A DNA stretch of 64,000 nt from Flavobacteriales bacterium (GTDB taxonomy: Bacteria; Bacteroidota; Bacteroidia; Flavobacteriales; Flavobacteriaceae). The position numbers were made by a program, and so were the translations under genes. The DNA is taken from the NCBI GenBank assembly GCA_017303755.1, contig JAFLBS010000001.1:1054001-1118000 (forward strand), written 5' to 3'. How positions within the stretch are numbered: the stretch's first letter is position 1; every line of letters begins with the position of its first letter. The notes under the pieces are model-generated. The model was not told the DNA's origin. It worked only from the letters and a program-made list of their open reading frames with translations, and did not search any database. Below, piece after piece: positions 31,013 through 40,025 of the stretch.

Positions 31013-34000
31013 TTACTCTTTAAGAGCTAACTCTCTGTTATTTCTTCGATCACGTAAATAGTATTTCACGCGTTTTACTAAATAGAACATCACTGGAACC
31101 ATTACTAAAGTAAGTACAGTAGCGTAGGTCAATCCGAAAATGATGGTCCAAGCCAATGGTCCCCAAAAAATTACGTTATCACCACCTAAAAACAAGTGTG
31201 GATTCAAATCAGTCACCAATCCGAAGAAGTCGAAGTTCAATCCGATGGCCAATGGAATTAATCCTAGAACCGCAGTTAAAGCCGTCAATAATACCGGACG
31301 TAAACGTGATTTTCCTGATTCGATGATGACTTCTTTGATTTCTTCTAAAGTCAAATCATCGTGGCTTTCTACTTTTTTCTGAGCTACTTTTTCGTCCATT
31401 AATAGAACAAAGAAGTCCATTAATACGATTCCGTTTTTCACTACAATTCCCGCCAGCGATATGATTCCCATCATTGTCATCAAGATTACGAAATCCATAT
31501 TAGCAATCACATAACCATAGAAAACACCACTGAAACTCAGTAATACGGTGAATAGAATCACCATTGTTTTTGAAACCGAGTTGAACTGAAGCACGATGAT
31601 AATGGTGATTCCAGCCAATGCTAAGAACAATGCATACATCAAGAAACTTTGGTTTTTCCCTTGCTCTTCTTGAACTCCAGAGAACGAATACGTTATTCCT
31701 TTTGGCAATTCGTATCCTTTTAATTCGGTTTGAATTTGTTTGGTAATCTCATCGCCATTAAAACCTGTCAACACATTCGAATACACGGTCATGATTCGTT
31801 TTTGGTTTTTTCTTTTGATTTGATTGTACGTAGTCGTTTTTTCCGTTTGAGAAATGGCTGAAACCGGCACTTGCATCATCTGACCTGTCGCAGGGTTTCT
31901 GAACGTCAACGATTGATTGAACAAAATATTTTCGTCTTTACGTTGATCATCTTGCATACGCATCGTTATGTTGTAATCATCGTCGCCTTCTTTGAACGTA
32001 GAGATTTCTTGTCCGTATACCGAACGACGTAACGTAAATCCTAATTGACCTGTAGAAACACCTAAACTTCCTGCGCTTACACGATCTACTTTTACTTCTA
32101 ATTCTGGACTTTCCTTATTCACATCGATGCTCAATCGCTCAATACCCGGAATGTTTTTAGAATTGACAAAAGCAATCATTTTATCCGCTTCTTTCAGCAT
32201 GTCATCATAGTCAGAACCGGTTAACTGAATACTAATTGGATAACCAGCTGGCGGACCATTAGCATCTTTTTCAACGGTAACGGTTGCTCCAGCAATTCCT
32301 TTTACACGACTACGAACTTCTTCTAAAATGTCGGACGTATTTACTCCGCGTCTGAATTTAAACTCAGAGAAATTCACCGTTACTTTTCCTTTATAAGGCG
32401 TTTCAGAAGCAGAACCCGCATCTACATTTGGATTTCCGGCACCAACACCTACTTGCGATACAATCGATTCTGCCAGATAATTTTCTTTGGTTTCAGGATC
32501 AACGTATTTGCTTAGAATATCAATGACTTGTTTTTCTACAAATAAAGTCGCTTTATTGGTTTTTTGAATGTCAGTTCCTTGTGGATATTCAATGTAAGCA
32601 ATTACCTGATTCGGAATATTATCAGGGAAAAACAACACTTTTCTAGGGAAAATTCCAAGTAAAATGAACGACAAGAATAGCATTCCGATAATTCCTGCCA
32701 AAGCAAACCACGCTTTTCTTCCCGTAAGGATTTTAGCTAAGAATGTTTTGTATTTTTCTTCCATTTTCGGAAAGAAACTGTGTTGGAAATCTTGTGTCCA
32801 TTGGTATAATTTCCATTTGTACAACCACATTAAACCAAGAGAAATAATGGCTAAGTGAGCAATTGCTTTTGAGAATTTAGAATCAAAACCGTGACCGAAT
32901 ATCAAAAAGATAACTGCAATTAAAGTAAAAATAATAGTGAACTTTTTAGCCGATTTTTTGGATACATTTTTATCTTCAATATCCATAGAACCACCTGTCA
33001 TGGCCGCATTCACCACCATCGCCACAAAAAGTGATGCCGTTAAGGTAACCGAAAGTGTAATTGGGAAATACTTCATGAATTTACCCATCGTTCCTGGCCA
33101 TAATAAGAAAGGCAAGAACGCCATCAAAGTGGTTGCTGTTGACGAAATTACAGGCCAAGCGATTTCACCAATACCAATTCGGGATGCATCCAAACGATTC
33201 ATTCCTTTTTTCATGTTGGCAAAAACGTTGTCGACTACCACAATTCCGTCGTCAACCAGCATTCCTAATCCCATTACAAGACCAAAAAGTACCATCGTAT
33301 TCAAGGTCAATCCAGCGGCAGAAAGTATACTGAACGCCATCAGCATGGATAACGGAATCGCCGCACCCACAAAGAGTGAATTACGTAATCCCATGGTAAA
33401 CATCAACACAATCATTACCAGAATAATACCAAAAATAATGTGGTTGGAAAGTTCATCTACTTGGTGTTCTACTCGCGATGATTGGTCGTTAGTTAACTGC
33501 ATTTCTAAATTAGAAGGTAGGTAATTCTCTTTCGCAGCTTCTAATTTTTCTTTTACTTGCTCAATGGCCGAAATCATGTTTTGATTCGAACGTTTTTTCA
33601 CGCTCAACATTACTACTTCGGTTCCTTTTTCACGAGCGTAGGTTGTTTTCTCTTTTTCTTTGAAACTAACAACAGCAATGTCTTTCAAGTAAACGGTTCC
33701 GCCATTGTGTTTTACAACCATGTTCTCTAATTCTTTCGGATCTTTGATTTCACCCACAATTCGGATGTTGTTTCTCGAACCTTGAGAGATTAAATTTCCG
33801 CCCGAAAGCGTCATGTTTTCATTGCGAACGGCACTTTGAATTTCGTCGAAGGAAACTTGTGCAGCCGTCATTTTGAAAATATCTACCGCAATTTCAACTT
33901 CTTTATCATCAACACCTAAAATGTCTACTTTTTTTACTTCTGGAATTTCTTCAATATCATCTTGAATCAATTCACCGTATTTTTTAAGTTGTTGTGTAGT

Positions 34001-34483
34001 GTAATTTCCTTTTAGGTTGATGTTCAAAATCGGCACTTCTTCTGAAATATTCAACTCAAAAACACTCGGTTCTACTTTACTTCCGTTGTCTAAGTTTGGC
34101 CAATCAGTATCGGCTTTTACAACGTCTACTTGGTCTTTGATTTTAGTTTTGGCATCGATGATGGTAACTTTATCGTCAAATTCAACGATGATCATCCCGT
34201 AATCTTGAAACGAACTCGACGTAATTTTATTCACACCACTGATGTTTTTGAACTCCTTTTCGAGTGGTTTGATGATCAATTTTTCGACATCTTCAGCTGA
34301 ATTTCCTGGGAAAACAGAAGAAATGTATACTTTATTTTCGATGATTTCTGGGAAATCCTCGCGCGGCATAGTAACGTAGGCAATCAATCCTGTAATAACA
34401 ATAAGGAAAGTAAAGATGTAAACAGTAACTCTGTTTTTGATTGCCCAGGTTGAAATCCCGAATTCTTTATTTTGGTGACTCAT
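31013..34483 (-). CDS. RND efflux pump inner-membrane transporter
   Basis: A 1156-residue proton-driven AcrB-type pump subunit. The start chosen is MSHQNKEFGISTW; upstream in-frame codons lie in the repeat spacer. Motifs seen: the N-terminal helix, NREDFPEI-like PREDFPEI, and TM4 GLVMGLGMLVDDGIVVVDN with the paired proton-relay aspartates. Two porter repeats and a C-terminal helix bundle follow. It is about 100 residues longer than AcrB because of an insertion between TM6 and TM7 (about 505-575). The insertion contains two extra hydrophobic segments (FTIIFTLIAVIFLIFGHG and IAHLAIISLGLMWLY). It is the last gene of tetR-tolC-adaptor-RND. Substrate unknown. Confidence 0.95.
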   Translation of the reverse strand: MSHQNKEFGISTWAIKNRVTVYIFTFLIVITGLIAYVTMPREDFPEIIENKVYISSVFPGNSAEDVEKLIIKPLEKEFKNISGVNKITSSSFQDYGMIIVEFDDKVTIIDAKTKIKDQVDVVKADTDWPNLDNGSKVEPSVFELNISEEVPILNINLKGNYTTQQLKKYGELIQDDIEEIPEVKKVDILGVDDKEVEIAVDIFKMTAAQVSFDEIQSAVRNENMTLSGGNLISQGSRNNIRIVGEIKDPKELENMVVKHNGGTVYLKDIAVVSFKEKEKTTYAREKGTEVVMLSVKKRSNQNMISAIEQVKEKLEAAKENYLPSNLEMQLTNDQSSRVEHQVDELSNHIIFGIILVMIVLMFTMGLRNSLFVGAAIPLSMLMAFSILSAAGLTLNTMVLFGLVMGLGMLVDDGIVVVDNVFANMKKGMNRLDASRIGIGEIAWPVISSTATTLMAFLPFLLWPGTMGKFMKYFPITLSVTLTASLFVAMVVNAAMTGGSMDIEDKNVSKKSAKKFTIIFTLIAVIFLIFGHGFDSKFSKAIAHLAIISLGLMWLYKWKLYQWTQDFQHSFFPKMEEKYKTFLAKILTGRKAWFALAGIIGMLFLSFILLGIFPRKVLFFPDNIPNQVIAYIEYPQGTDIQKTNKATLFVEKQVIDILSKYVDPETKENYLAESIVSQVGVGAGNPNVDAGSASETPYKGKVTVNFSEFKFRRGVNTSDILEEVRSRVKGIAGATVTVEKDANGPPAGYPISIQLTGSDYDDMLKEADKMIAFVNSKNIPGIERLSIDVNKESPELEVKVDRVSAGSLGVSTGQLGFTLRRSVYGQEISTFKEGDDDYNITMRMQDDQRKDENILFNQSLTFRNPATGQMMQVPVSAISQTEKTTTYNQIKRKNQKRIMTVYSNVLTGFNGDEITKQIQTELKGYELPKGITYSFSGVQEEQGKNQSFLMYALFLALAGITIIIVLQFNSVSKTMVILFTVLLSFSGVFYGYVIANMDFVILMTMMGIISLAGIVVKNGIVLMDFFVLLMDEKVAQKKVESHDDLTLEEIKEVIIESGKSRLRPVLLTALTAVLGLIPLAIGLNFDFFGLVTDLNPHLFLGGDNVIFWGPLAWTIIFGLTYATVLTLVMVPVMFYLVKRVKYYLRDRRNNRELALKE

Positions 34484-34501
34484 TTTATGTTTGTAGTTTA
34501 T

Positions 34502-34552
34502 GGTTTGTGGTTGGTTGTTTAACAATTAACGATAAACAACGAACCATAAACC
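34502..34552. repeat. Hairpin repeat inside the efflux operon
   Basis: GGTTTGTGGTTGGTTGTTT (34502-34520) and AAACAACGAACCATAAACC (34534-34552) pair over 19 bp with two mismatches, loop 13 nt. It sits between the adaptor and pump genes and resembles 42795-42858. In the transcript it could tune the ratio of the two subunits or protect an mRNA end. Confidence 0.7.
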
Positions 34553-34554
34553 GT

Positions 34555-35694
34555 TTAGAAATTCAACTTCATTCCTTCAGAGATAGCATTAACTCCTTCT
34601 GTTACGATGATATCATCAGCATTCAATCCGCTTACAATTTCAGTTACGTTTCCTGATGATTTTCCAACTTTAACCAGTACTTTTTTGGCAGTTCCGCTTT
34701 TTCCGTTGCTGTTGATTACAGTGAATACAAATTTGTTTCCTTCACCGTCTTCTTGCACTACGTTGGTAGGAACAGAAATTGCTTTTGGATTGGTGTAATC
34801 GATGATTTTAAGTTTTGCCACTTGGTTTGGACGCAATAAATTATCCGGATTTGGAATGCTTACTTCGATTCCGAAACTTCTATTATTTGGATTGATGTAA
34901 TTACCAACCTGACGTACTTTTCCTTTGTAGGTTTTTCCTAAAGAAGTTAAATACACATCTACAATTGTACCTACTTTTAATTTACCAATGTAAGTTTCAG
35001 GAACTGTTGTAGAAACGTACATTTGACTTAGGTTCACAATTCGCATTAATCCTTGTGGACTTGCAGAAACTACTTCACCTCTTTCCACAAAAACTTCATC
35101 AATGGTTCCTGAAAAAGGCGCTCGGATCAATGTTTTTGCTAATTGAGCTTTGGCTTGAGCTACTTGTTTTTGCAAACTTATCATTTGAGTTTGAGCTTGT
35201 AAATACTGTATTTCAGAACCAATTTTTTGATTCCACAGATTTTTTTGACGCTCAAAAGTAGTTTTTGCCAATTGGTATTGTGTTTCGATGCTAGCCACTT
35301 GTTGACTCATTCCGCCATCGTCTACACGACCCAAAATTTGTCCTTTTCCAACACGTTGTCCAGCTCTCACGGTTAATGAAGTTAATGTTCCAGGCATTTC
35401 GGGTTGAACCAAAACATTTTCTTTGGTATCAACATTTCCTTGAATATCTAAATAATGATTGAAAATGGTATCTTTTACAGTCATAACCGAAACTAAAGCT
35501 TCGTCTTTTTTAACATTTAATGAGGCTAAAGCTTCGTCAATTTTGGCAATATCAGCTTGTAAAGCCGCTTTTTTAGTTTGAAGTGCAGTCGGATTTTTTG
35601 CACTGATCAAATCGTCAATGTTGTCGCTATTTTCCTTCTTTGAACAAGACAGAATGGCGAGTGATAGGAACGCGGTTAAAAGTATTTTTCTCAT
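34555..35694 (-). CDS. RND efflux periplasmic adaptor lipoprotein
   Basis: A 379-residue HlyD/AcrA-type membrane-fusion protein with lipid-attachment Cys17 (LAILSCSKK). An initial coiled coil (ALQTKKAALQADIAKIDEALASL, about 38-62) is unusual but seen in Bacteroidetes adaptors. It is followed by a lipoyl half (VLVQPEMPGTLTSLTVRAGQRVGKGQ), a helical hairpin (about 125-175), the second lipoyl half (LIRAPFSGTIDEVFVERGEVV), and beta-barrel and membrane-proximal domains. It bridges the pump to the TolC-like channel encoded just upstream (18 bp gap). Confidence 0.95.
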   Translation of the reverse strand: MRKILLTAFLSLAILSCSKKENSDNIDDLISAKNPTALQTKKAALQADIAKIDEALASLNVKKDEALVSVMTVKDTIFNHYLDIQGNVDTKENVLVQPEMPGTLTSLTVRAGQRVGKGQILGRVDDGGMSQQVASIETQYQLAKTTFERQKNLWNQKIGSEIQYLQAQTQMISLQKQVAQAKAQLAKTLIRAPFSGTIDEVFVERGEVVSASPQGLMRIVNLSQMYVSTTVPETYIGKLKVGTIVDVYLTSLGKTYKGKVRQVGNYINPNNRSFGIEVSIPNPDNLLRPNQVAKLKIIDYTNPKAISVPTNVVQEDGEGNKFVFTVINSNGKSGTAKKVLVKVGKSSGNVTEIVSGLNADDIIVTEGVNAISEGMKLNF

Positions 35695-35712
35695 GTTATA
35701 TTGGATTGTGAT

Positions 35713-37053
35713 TTAGTTTTTGTTGAATAATTTTTCTAAGGCTGCTTTTTTGTTGATGACACTCAACATGGCCTCAAGGTATTTCTGTTGTGCGGCATAT
35801 AATTGTTCTTGCGCTTGCGTCAAATCGAAACTGCTTGATAAACCTTCTTTGAATTTGATTTGGTTTTTGTTTTCAATGCGTTCGGCCAAATTCAAATTGC
35901 TTTTGGATGTAGTCAATTGCTCTAAACTGAATTCGTAGTCACTTTTGGCTCTTTCGAATTCGAGTTTTAATTTTTGTTCGGTTTCAGTTAATTGCGTTTT
36001 CGATTGTTCCAAAGCAATTTTGGCTTGTTGCGTACGTGCGCTTCTTCCACCACTACTGAAAATAGGAACGTTTAAGTTTATACCTAAGTTGGAATAGTTC
36101 AACCATTTTTGATTTTGACTAAAAAACTGAAACTCATCATTAAATGCATTGTAACCAAAATTTACTGCTGCGCCCAATGATGGTAAGGCTTTACTTCGCT
36201 CTAATTTTAAAAGTAATTCTTTGCTTTTGAGAGAATTTTGACCTATTTGATAATCGATGTTATTGTTGACATTGAATTCTTCTTTCAATAAAACCAAATC
36301 AACATTGTTTTGGGTTAAAGCTTCCAATTTATCAGTAATAACTAGTTCGCTTTCTAATTTGATTCCCAAAAGCAATTTAAGCATATCGATAGCAATTATT
36401 TTCTGACGTTTTACATTTTCCAACGAACTGTTTACCGATGATAAATTGATTTGTAATTGCTCTACGTTTTCTTCTTCGATGAAACCGTTTTTATAGATTT
36501 CACGTGTGTCAGAAAGAGTTTTTTCAAGAATGGTTTTGTTTTTCTGAAGGATGGAAATACTTTCGTCAGACAGCAAAACATTACCATACGAATTGATGAC
36601 CATTTCTCTGATTTGTTGCGCCGTTTTGACTTTAGCATTTTCAGAAATTTGCAAATACGTTTTGGCCGATTGTAAACCTACTAAGTACGAACCGTCAAAA
36701 ATCAACTGACTCAAAGTGGCCGATGCCGCCATAGTGTGTTTGGTTCCGAAAGCTACTTCTGCAAATTCTCCGGGTTCACCACCAAAAAATTCGGCTGGAA
36801 CAATAGATCGTTGAATTTGAAAATTGTTTTGGTAGGCGACATTTCCATTAATTTGAGGCAAACCAATAGTGGTAGTTTCCCATTTTTTCTGTTTGGCAGC
36901 TTCCACATCGCGGTTGGCATTGATTACAGAATAATTGTTTTTAATGGCATGCTCAATGGCTTGTTCTAGAGTAAAAGAGAAACTCTCTTTTTGATCTTGT
37001 GCTTGCAAAATTGAGGCAAACAGGAGTAAGGTTAGGATTAATTTATTTTTCAT
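35713..37053 (-). CDS. TolC-family outer-membrane efflux channel
   Basis: A 446-residue exported protein (signal MKNKLILTLLLFASILQAQ). It has two repeats of the outer-membrane efflux family, rich in long heptad-like helices (ETEQKLKLEFERAKSDYEFSLEQLTTSKSNL) and short barrel strands (LSQLIFDGSYLVGLQSAK). The typical start FTLEQAIEHAIKNNYSVINANRDVE is clear. It forms the outer channel of the tripartite pump and lies 10 bp after the TetR gene. Confidence 0.94.
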   Translation of the reverse strand: MKNKLILTLLLFASILQAQDQKESFSFTLEQAIEHAIKNNYSVINANRDVEAAKQKKWETTTIGLPQINGNVAYQNNFQIQRSIVPAEFFGGEPGEFAEVAFGTKHTMAASATLSQLIFDGSYLVGLQSAKTYLQISENAKVKTAQQIREMVINSYGNVLLSDESISILQKNKTILEKTLSDTREIYKNGFIEEENVEQLQINLSSVNSSLENVKRQKIIAIDMLKLLLGIKLESELVITDKLEALTQNNVDLVLLKEEFNVNNNIDYQIGQNSLKSKELLLKLERSKALPSLGAAVNFGYNAFNDEFQFFSQNQKWLNYSNLGINLNVPIFSSGGRSARTQQAKIALEQSKTQLTETEQKLKLEFERAKSDYEFSLEQLTTSKSNLNLAERIENKNQIKFKEGLSSSFDLTQAQEQLYAAQQKYLEAMLSVINKKAALEKLFNKN

Positions 37054-37063
37054 GGATTGATGA

Positions 37064-37660
37064 TTATGAATTTATTTTTGATAATTGTTTTTCGAGTTCA
37101 ATAATTCCTTTTTCGCTGGCAATTGCTCTAGTGTGGTATTCTAAGGCTTTGAGTTCTAATTCGGCTGCGTCTTTTTCAAATTGAGTATTTTCGTTGATGG
37201 AAAAAATCAGCGTGTAATAGAATTTTACCGCCGCTTCAATGTCTACGTCAGTTCGATACAAACCTTGCACAATTCCTTTTTCAACATTCTGAGAGAAAAC
37301 AGTAGTACAATCTTCAATTTCGTTGGCCATCATTTTACTGTAAATTTCGGGATAGTGCTTTTTTAACTGAAATGCGGGCGAATGATCTACTGATTGAAAC
37401 ATTTCTTTGAACATTCTTCTGATTTCAAAGTTTTCTTCAATTGCATTAAAATCTTTCGAAATAATCTCGTCAATGATTCGGTGAATTTTTTGATGAACAA
37501 TCTCCGTTCCTTCTTCAATCAGCATTTCTTTGTTGTGAAAATATTTGTAAATCGTTTTTTTAGAAATACACATTTCGCAAGCAATATCATCCATAGTCAC
37601 GCTCTTGAATCCAAGTTTCAAAAACATTTCGGTGGCTTTTTTGATGATTTTGTCTTTCAT
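37064..37660 (-). CDS. TetR/AcrR-family transcriptional repressor
   Basis: A 198-residue regulator. The N-terminal helix-turn-helix is at about 18-48 (KSVTMDDIACEMCISKKTIYKYFHNKEMLI), and the remaining helices form a ligand-binding/dimer domain. It is the first gene of the efflux operon, so it very likely autoregulates. A palindrome GGAAACT...AGTTTCC overlaps the operon's promoter at 37727-37754 and is the probable operator. Inducer unknown. Confidence 0.93.
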   Translation of the reverse strand: MKDKIIKKATEMFLKLGFKSVTMDDIACEMCISKKTIYKYFHNKEMLIEEGTEIVHQKIHRIIDEIISKDFNAIEENFEIRRMFKEMFQSVDHSPAFQLKKHYPEIYSKMMANEIEDCTTVFSQNVEKGIVQGLYRTDVDIEAAVKFYYTLIFSINENTQFEKDAAELELKALEYHTRAIASEKGIIELEKQLSKINS

Positions 37661-37714
37661 TTATTCTGAATTTATTTTAAAATTGGTGAATGGAATTATT
37701 CCTAATTTCGGGTG

Positions 37715-37746
37715 CAAATGTAATACGGAAACTTTTAACACCAAAA
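37715..37746 (-). promoter_or_regulatory. Promoter of the efflux operon
   Basis: On the minus strand TTTTG (-33 element, about 37742-37746) and TACATTTG (37715-37722) are separated by about 19 nt, a full Bacteroidetes promoter. The start codon is about 55 nt downstream. Confidence 0.75.
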
Positions 37747-37754
37747 CAGTTTCC
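37727..37754. promoter_or_regulatory. Probable TetR operator palindrome
   Basis: GGAAACT at 37727-37733 and AGTTTCC at 37748-37754 are exact complements 14 nt apart; the inner bases are partly symmetric. It covers the -33 element and spacer, so bound repressor would block RNA polymerase. Confidence 0.65.
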
Positions 37755-37830
37755 ATTGTATTTACATAAATTTAACATTTGATTTGGTTTTGTAGATGGC
37801 AATTTCAACTTCAAATACGTAATTTATATG

Positions 37831-37838
37831 TAGATTTG
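37831..37838 (+). promoter_or_regulatory. -7 box of the polyprenyl synthase gene
   Basis: TAGATTTG matches TAnnTTTG, 31 nt before the ATG. It is divergent from the efflux promoter about 110 nt away. Confidence 0.45.
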
Positions 37839-37869
37839 CATAACAAAATCCGCAATCACAATCATTTAT

Positions 37870-38844
37870 ATGCGTCCAATAGCTCACTATCAAGAACTGA
37901 TTTCCGATTATTTTAACGAATTAACTCTGACCAAAGAACCCAAAAATTTGTACGAACCGATTCAGTACATTTTGCATTTGGGTGGAAAACGCATGCGGCC
38001 CGTTTTGACTTTAATGGCAACTGAAGTTTTTGATGTTGATTGCAAAAAAGCACTGGCAGCAGCTACAGCTGTTGAGGTTTTTCATAATTTTTCGTTGGTT
38101 CATGATGATATTATGGACGACGCGCCTTTGCGAAGAGGAAACGAAACCGTTCATGAGAAATGGGACATTAATACCGGAATTTTATCGGGCGATGCGATGC
38201 TTATCTTGGCGTACCAGCATTTTGAAGATTATGAACCAATTGTTTTCAGAGATTTAGCTAAACTGTTCAGCAAAACGGCTTTAGAAGTATGTGAAGGTCA
38301 ACAATACGATGTTGATTTTGAAACTCGAGACGATGTTACGATTCCGGAATATTTGAAAATGATCGAATATAAAACCGCAGTTTTGGTTGGAGCAGCTATG
38401 AAAATGGGCGCTATCGTTGCTCAAACTTCGGAAGAAAATGCCAATTTGATTTACGATTTCGGATTGAATTTAGGAATTGCTTTTCAATTGCAAGACGATT
38501 ATTTAGATGCTTTTGGAAACCCAGAAACGTTTGGAAAACAAGTAGGTGGTGATATTATTGAAAACAAAAAAACCTATTTGTATTTGAAATCAATGGAGTT
38601 TGCCAACAATGAAGAAAGAGAACAATTATCGCATTTATTCTCCATTCAGCCCAATGACAATACAGATAAAATTCAATCGGTAAAAGATATTTTTACTACA
38701 ACAGGTGCTTCAGAAGCTACTCAAAAAGCCATTCAAGAATACACTTTTAAAGCATTTGAAACCTTGGATAAAATGAGTATTTCAGATGATAAAAAGATGG
38801 TGTTGAGGGTTTTTGGTGAAAAATTAATGAATAGAAATGTGTGA
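37870..38844 (+). CDS. Polyprenyl diphosphate synthase (trans-prenyltransferase)
   Basis: A 324-residue enzyme adding isopentenyl units to an allylic diphosphate. The two aspartate-rich motifs are present: LVHDDIMDDAPLRRG (Asp79, Asp80, Asp83, Asp84) and QLQDDYLDAFGN. GGKRMRP at 38-44 is the diphosphate-binding loop. Length fits octaprenyl/long-chain (IspB-like) synthases that make the quinone side chain, but geranylgeranyl synthases are similar, so no symbol is given. Confidence 0.93.
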   Translation: MRPIAHYQELISDYFNELTLTKEPKNLYEPIQYILHLGGKRMRPVLTLMATEVFDVDCKKALAAATAVEVFHNFSLVHDDIMDDAPLRRGNETVHEKWDINTGILSGDAMLILAYQHFEDYEPIVFRDLAKLFSKTALEVCEGQQYDVDFETRDDVTIPEYLKMIEYKTAVLVGAAMKMGAIVAQTSEENANLIYDFGLNLGIAFQLQDDYLDAFGNPETFGKQVGGDIIENKKTYLYLKSMEFANNEEREQLSHLFSIQPNDNTDKIQSVKDIFTTTGASEATQKAIQEYTFKAFETLDKMSISDDKKMVLRVFGEKLMNRNV

Positions 38845-38940
38845 GCAATATCAAAAATCAATATCAATATCAAAAGTCAATAATACTATTTTAAATTGTC
38901 ATTGTCATTGTCATTGATATTGTAATTGCATTGAAATTGA
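38845..38940. repeat. Reiterated-word inverted repeat
   Basis: The left half repeats CAATATCAA/TATCAAAA words and the right half repeats their complement (ATTGTCATTGTCATTG, then TTGATATTG), forming a long imperfect hairpin between two plus-strand genes. Confidence 0.6.
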
Positions 38941-38948
38941 ACCCAACT

Positions 38949-39299
38949 ATGTATACAGCGCCAACATCTACCGATCATTTACTTTCTGAAGCAGAAAATG
39001 AAAATCTGTATCCAAAATTAATCGAACAAATCAACAAGGATTTCAATTTGGCCAACGAACCAATAGATTTTCACCATTCGACGACTCCCAATGAGTTGAA
39101 AATACAATTGCATGAAAAAATCTACCGTTTGATTCAATACAAATTTGCCGAATACCTAAACTTGCTCTACATCATTGATGTTCCAGAAGATCAGGTAAAA
39201 AAACTCGATGGTTCGGATGTGTTAGAACTTTCCGAACAAGTGGCTTTTTTGATTTTAAAAAGAGAATGGATGAAGGTATGGTTTAGAAATCGGTACTAA
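38949..39299 (+). CDS. Small conserved-looking protein of unknown function
   Basis: A 116-residue soluble protein starting MYTAPTSTDHLLSEAEN. An in-frame TTG 18 nt earlier falls in the repeat and is rejected. The middle is amphipathic helical (ELKIQLHEKIYRLIQYKFAEYLNLLYIIDV, from about 50), and the C-terminus is basic and aromatic (REWMKVWFRNRY). No signal peptide or known motif is seen. It lies 104 bp after the polyprenyl synthase gene. I believe small proteins like this are common in Flavobacteriia without assigned role. Confidence 0.7.
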   Translation: MYTAPTSTDHLLSEAENENLYPKLIEQINKDFNLANEPIDFHHSTTPNELKIQLHEKIYRLIQYKFAEYLNLLYIIDVPEDQVKKLDGSDVLELSEQVAFLILKREWMKVWFRNRY

Positions 39300-39309
39300 C
39301 TGCTTTTCT

Positions 39310-39376
39310 TAAAATTTACATTCTCAAAGTCTTATAGTCCTATAATCTTACAGTCTTGTAGTCTAACATCCTAAAA
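39310..39376. repeat. Short-period word repeat (AGTCTTATAGTCC type)
   Basis: About six imperfect 8-10 nt words (CTTATAGTC, CTATAATC, TTACAGTC, TTGTAGTC, TAACATCC) follow one another in the gap between converging genes. It resembles the word families at 11703-11830. Confidence 0.5.
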
Positions 39377-39910
39377 AAACACCCTAACAAAAGGCATAAA
39401 AGCATCACCATAAACGCCTTTGTCTTCAACAAATAAAACGTTGTAACGTGCGCCAATAGTTACATTATCCATGCGATAACCAGCTCCAAGAAACAAACCA
39501 GTATTCCAAAAATCATCTGTAAAAGTAGAATTGTCTGCTTTCAAATTCACTCGAAGTTGCTCTAATTCAACCGACAATTGAAACTCTTCAATAGGATTAA
39601 TCAATCCAATAATGCTTCCACCGTACATGCTCGAAGAATAAAAATCACGGTCTTTTAAATAACTGTATTGCAAACCAGCACCAGCCGAAACGTATTCGTT
39701 GAAGTTATAAATCGCAGTTGGAGATACCGAAATATTAGTAAATCCAGAGCCAATTGCCAAGCCTAATCCGCCACCAAATTGCACATCGCTCCAAAAATCA
39801 TTTTTTGTTTCAGTAACAGGAGTTTGCTGTGCAAAATTGACACAATTCATCAGTAGTAAAAATAGAAATGTTAATCTTTTTATAAAAACAGGTAATACTT
39901 TCGTTTTCAT
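39371..39910 (-). CDS. Exported outer-membrane beta-barrel protein
   Basis: A 179-residue protein with a signal peptide (LTFLFLLLMNCVNFAQ, with a polar N-terminal extension). About eight amphipathic strands with glycine and aromatic residues follow (WSDVQFGGGLGLAIGSGFTN; FLGAGYRMDNVTIGARYN), ending VRVFF. The terminal Phe and strand pattern indicate a small OmpA-like or OmpW-like barrel. I recall that homologs beside sucA are sometimes labelled 'alpha-ketoglutarate decarboxylase', which nothing in this sequence supports. It is divergent from sucA. Confidence 0.82.
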   Translation of the reverse strand: MKTKVLPVFIKRLTFLFLLLMNCVNFAQQTPVTETKNDFWSDVQFGGGLGLAIGSGFTNISVSPTAIYNFNEYVSAGAGLQYSYLKDRDFYSSSMYGGSIIGLINPIEEFQLSVELEQLRVNLKADNSTFTDDFWNTGLFLGAGYRMDNVTIGARYNVLFVEDKGVYGDAFMPFVRVFF

Positions 39911-39954
39911 GGCTCTATGTATAGTTAATTAGCGATATAAAAGTAGCAAAAACA

Positions 39955-39985
39955 TTGAAAGATTGTTATAAATATTTTACTTTTG
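39955..39985 (+). promoter_or_regulatory. Promoter of sucA-sucB
   Basis: TTG at 39955-39957 and TACTTTTG at 39978-39985, 20 nt apart, match the Bacteroidetes consensus. The leader to the sucA ATG is about 35 nt. Confidence 0.7.
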
Positions 39986-40025
39986 CATAAAATTTTTCAA
40001 CTACAACTGTACTTATATAAAAAAT

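Noticed and set aside
32937-33524. 195-residue plus-strand frame opposite the RND pump
   Set aside because: Antisense shadow of the conserved TM4-TM6 region.
39371-39910. 'Alpha-ketoglutarate decarboxylase' label for the barrel gene beside sucA
   Set aside because: The protein has a signal peptide and beta-strands and no enzyme motif; the label would come only from its neighbour.
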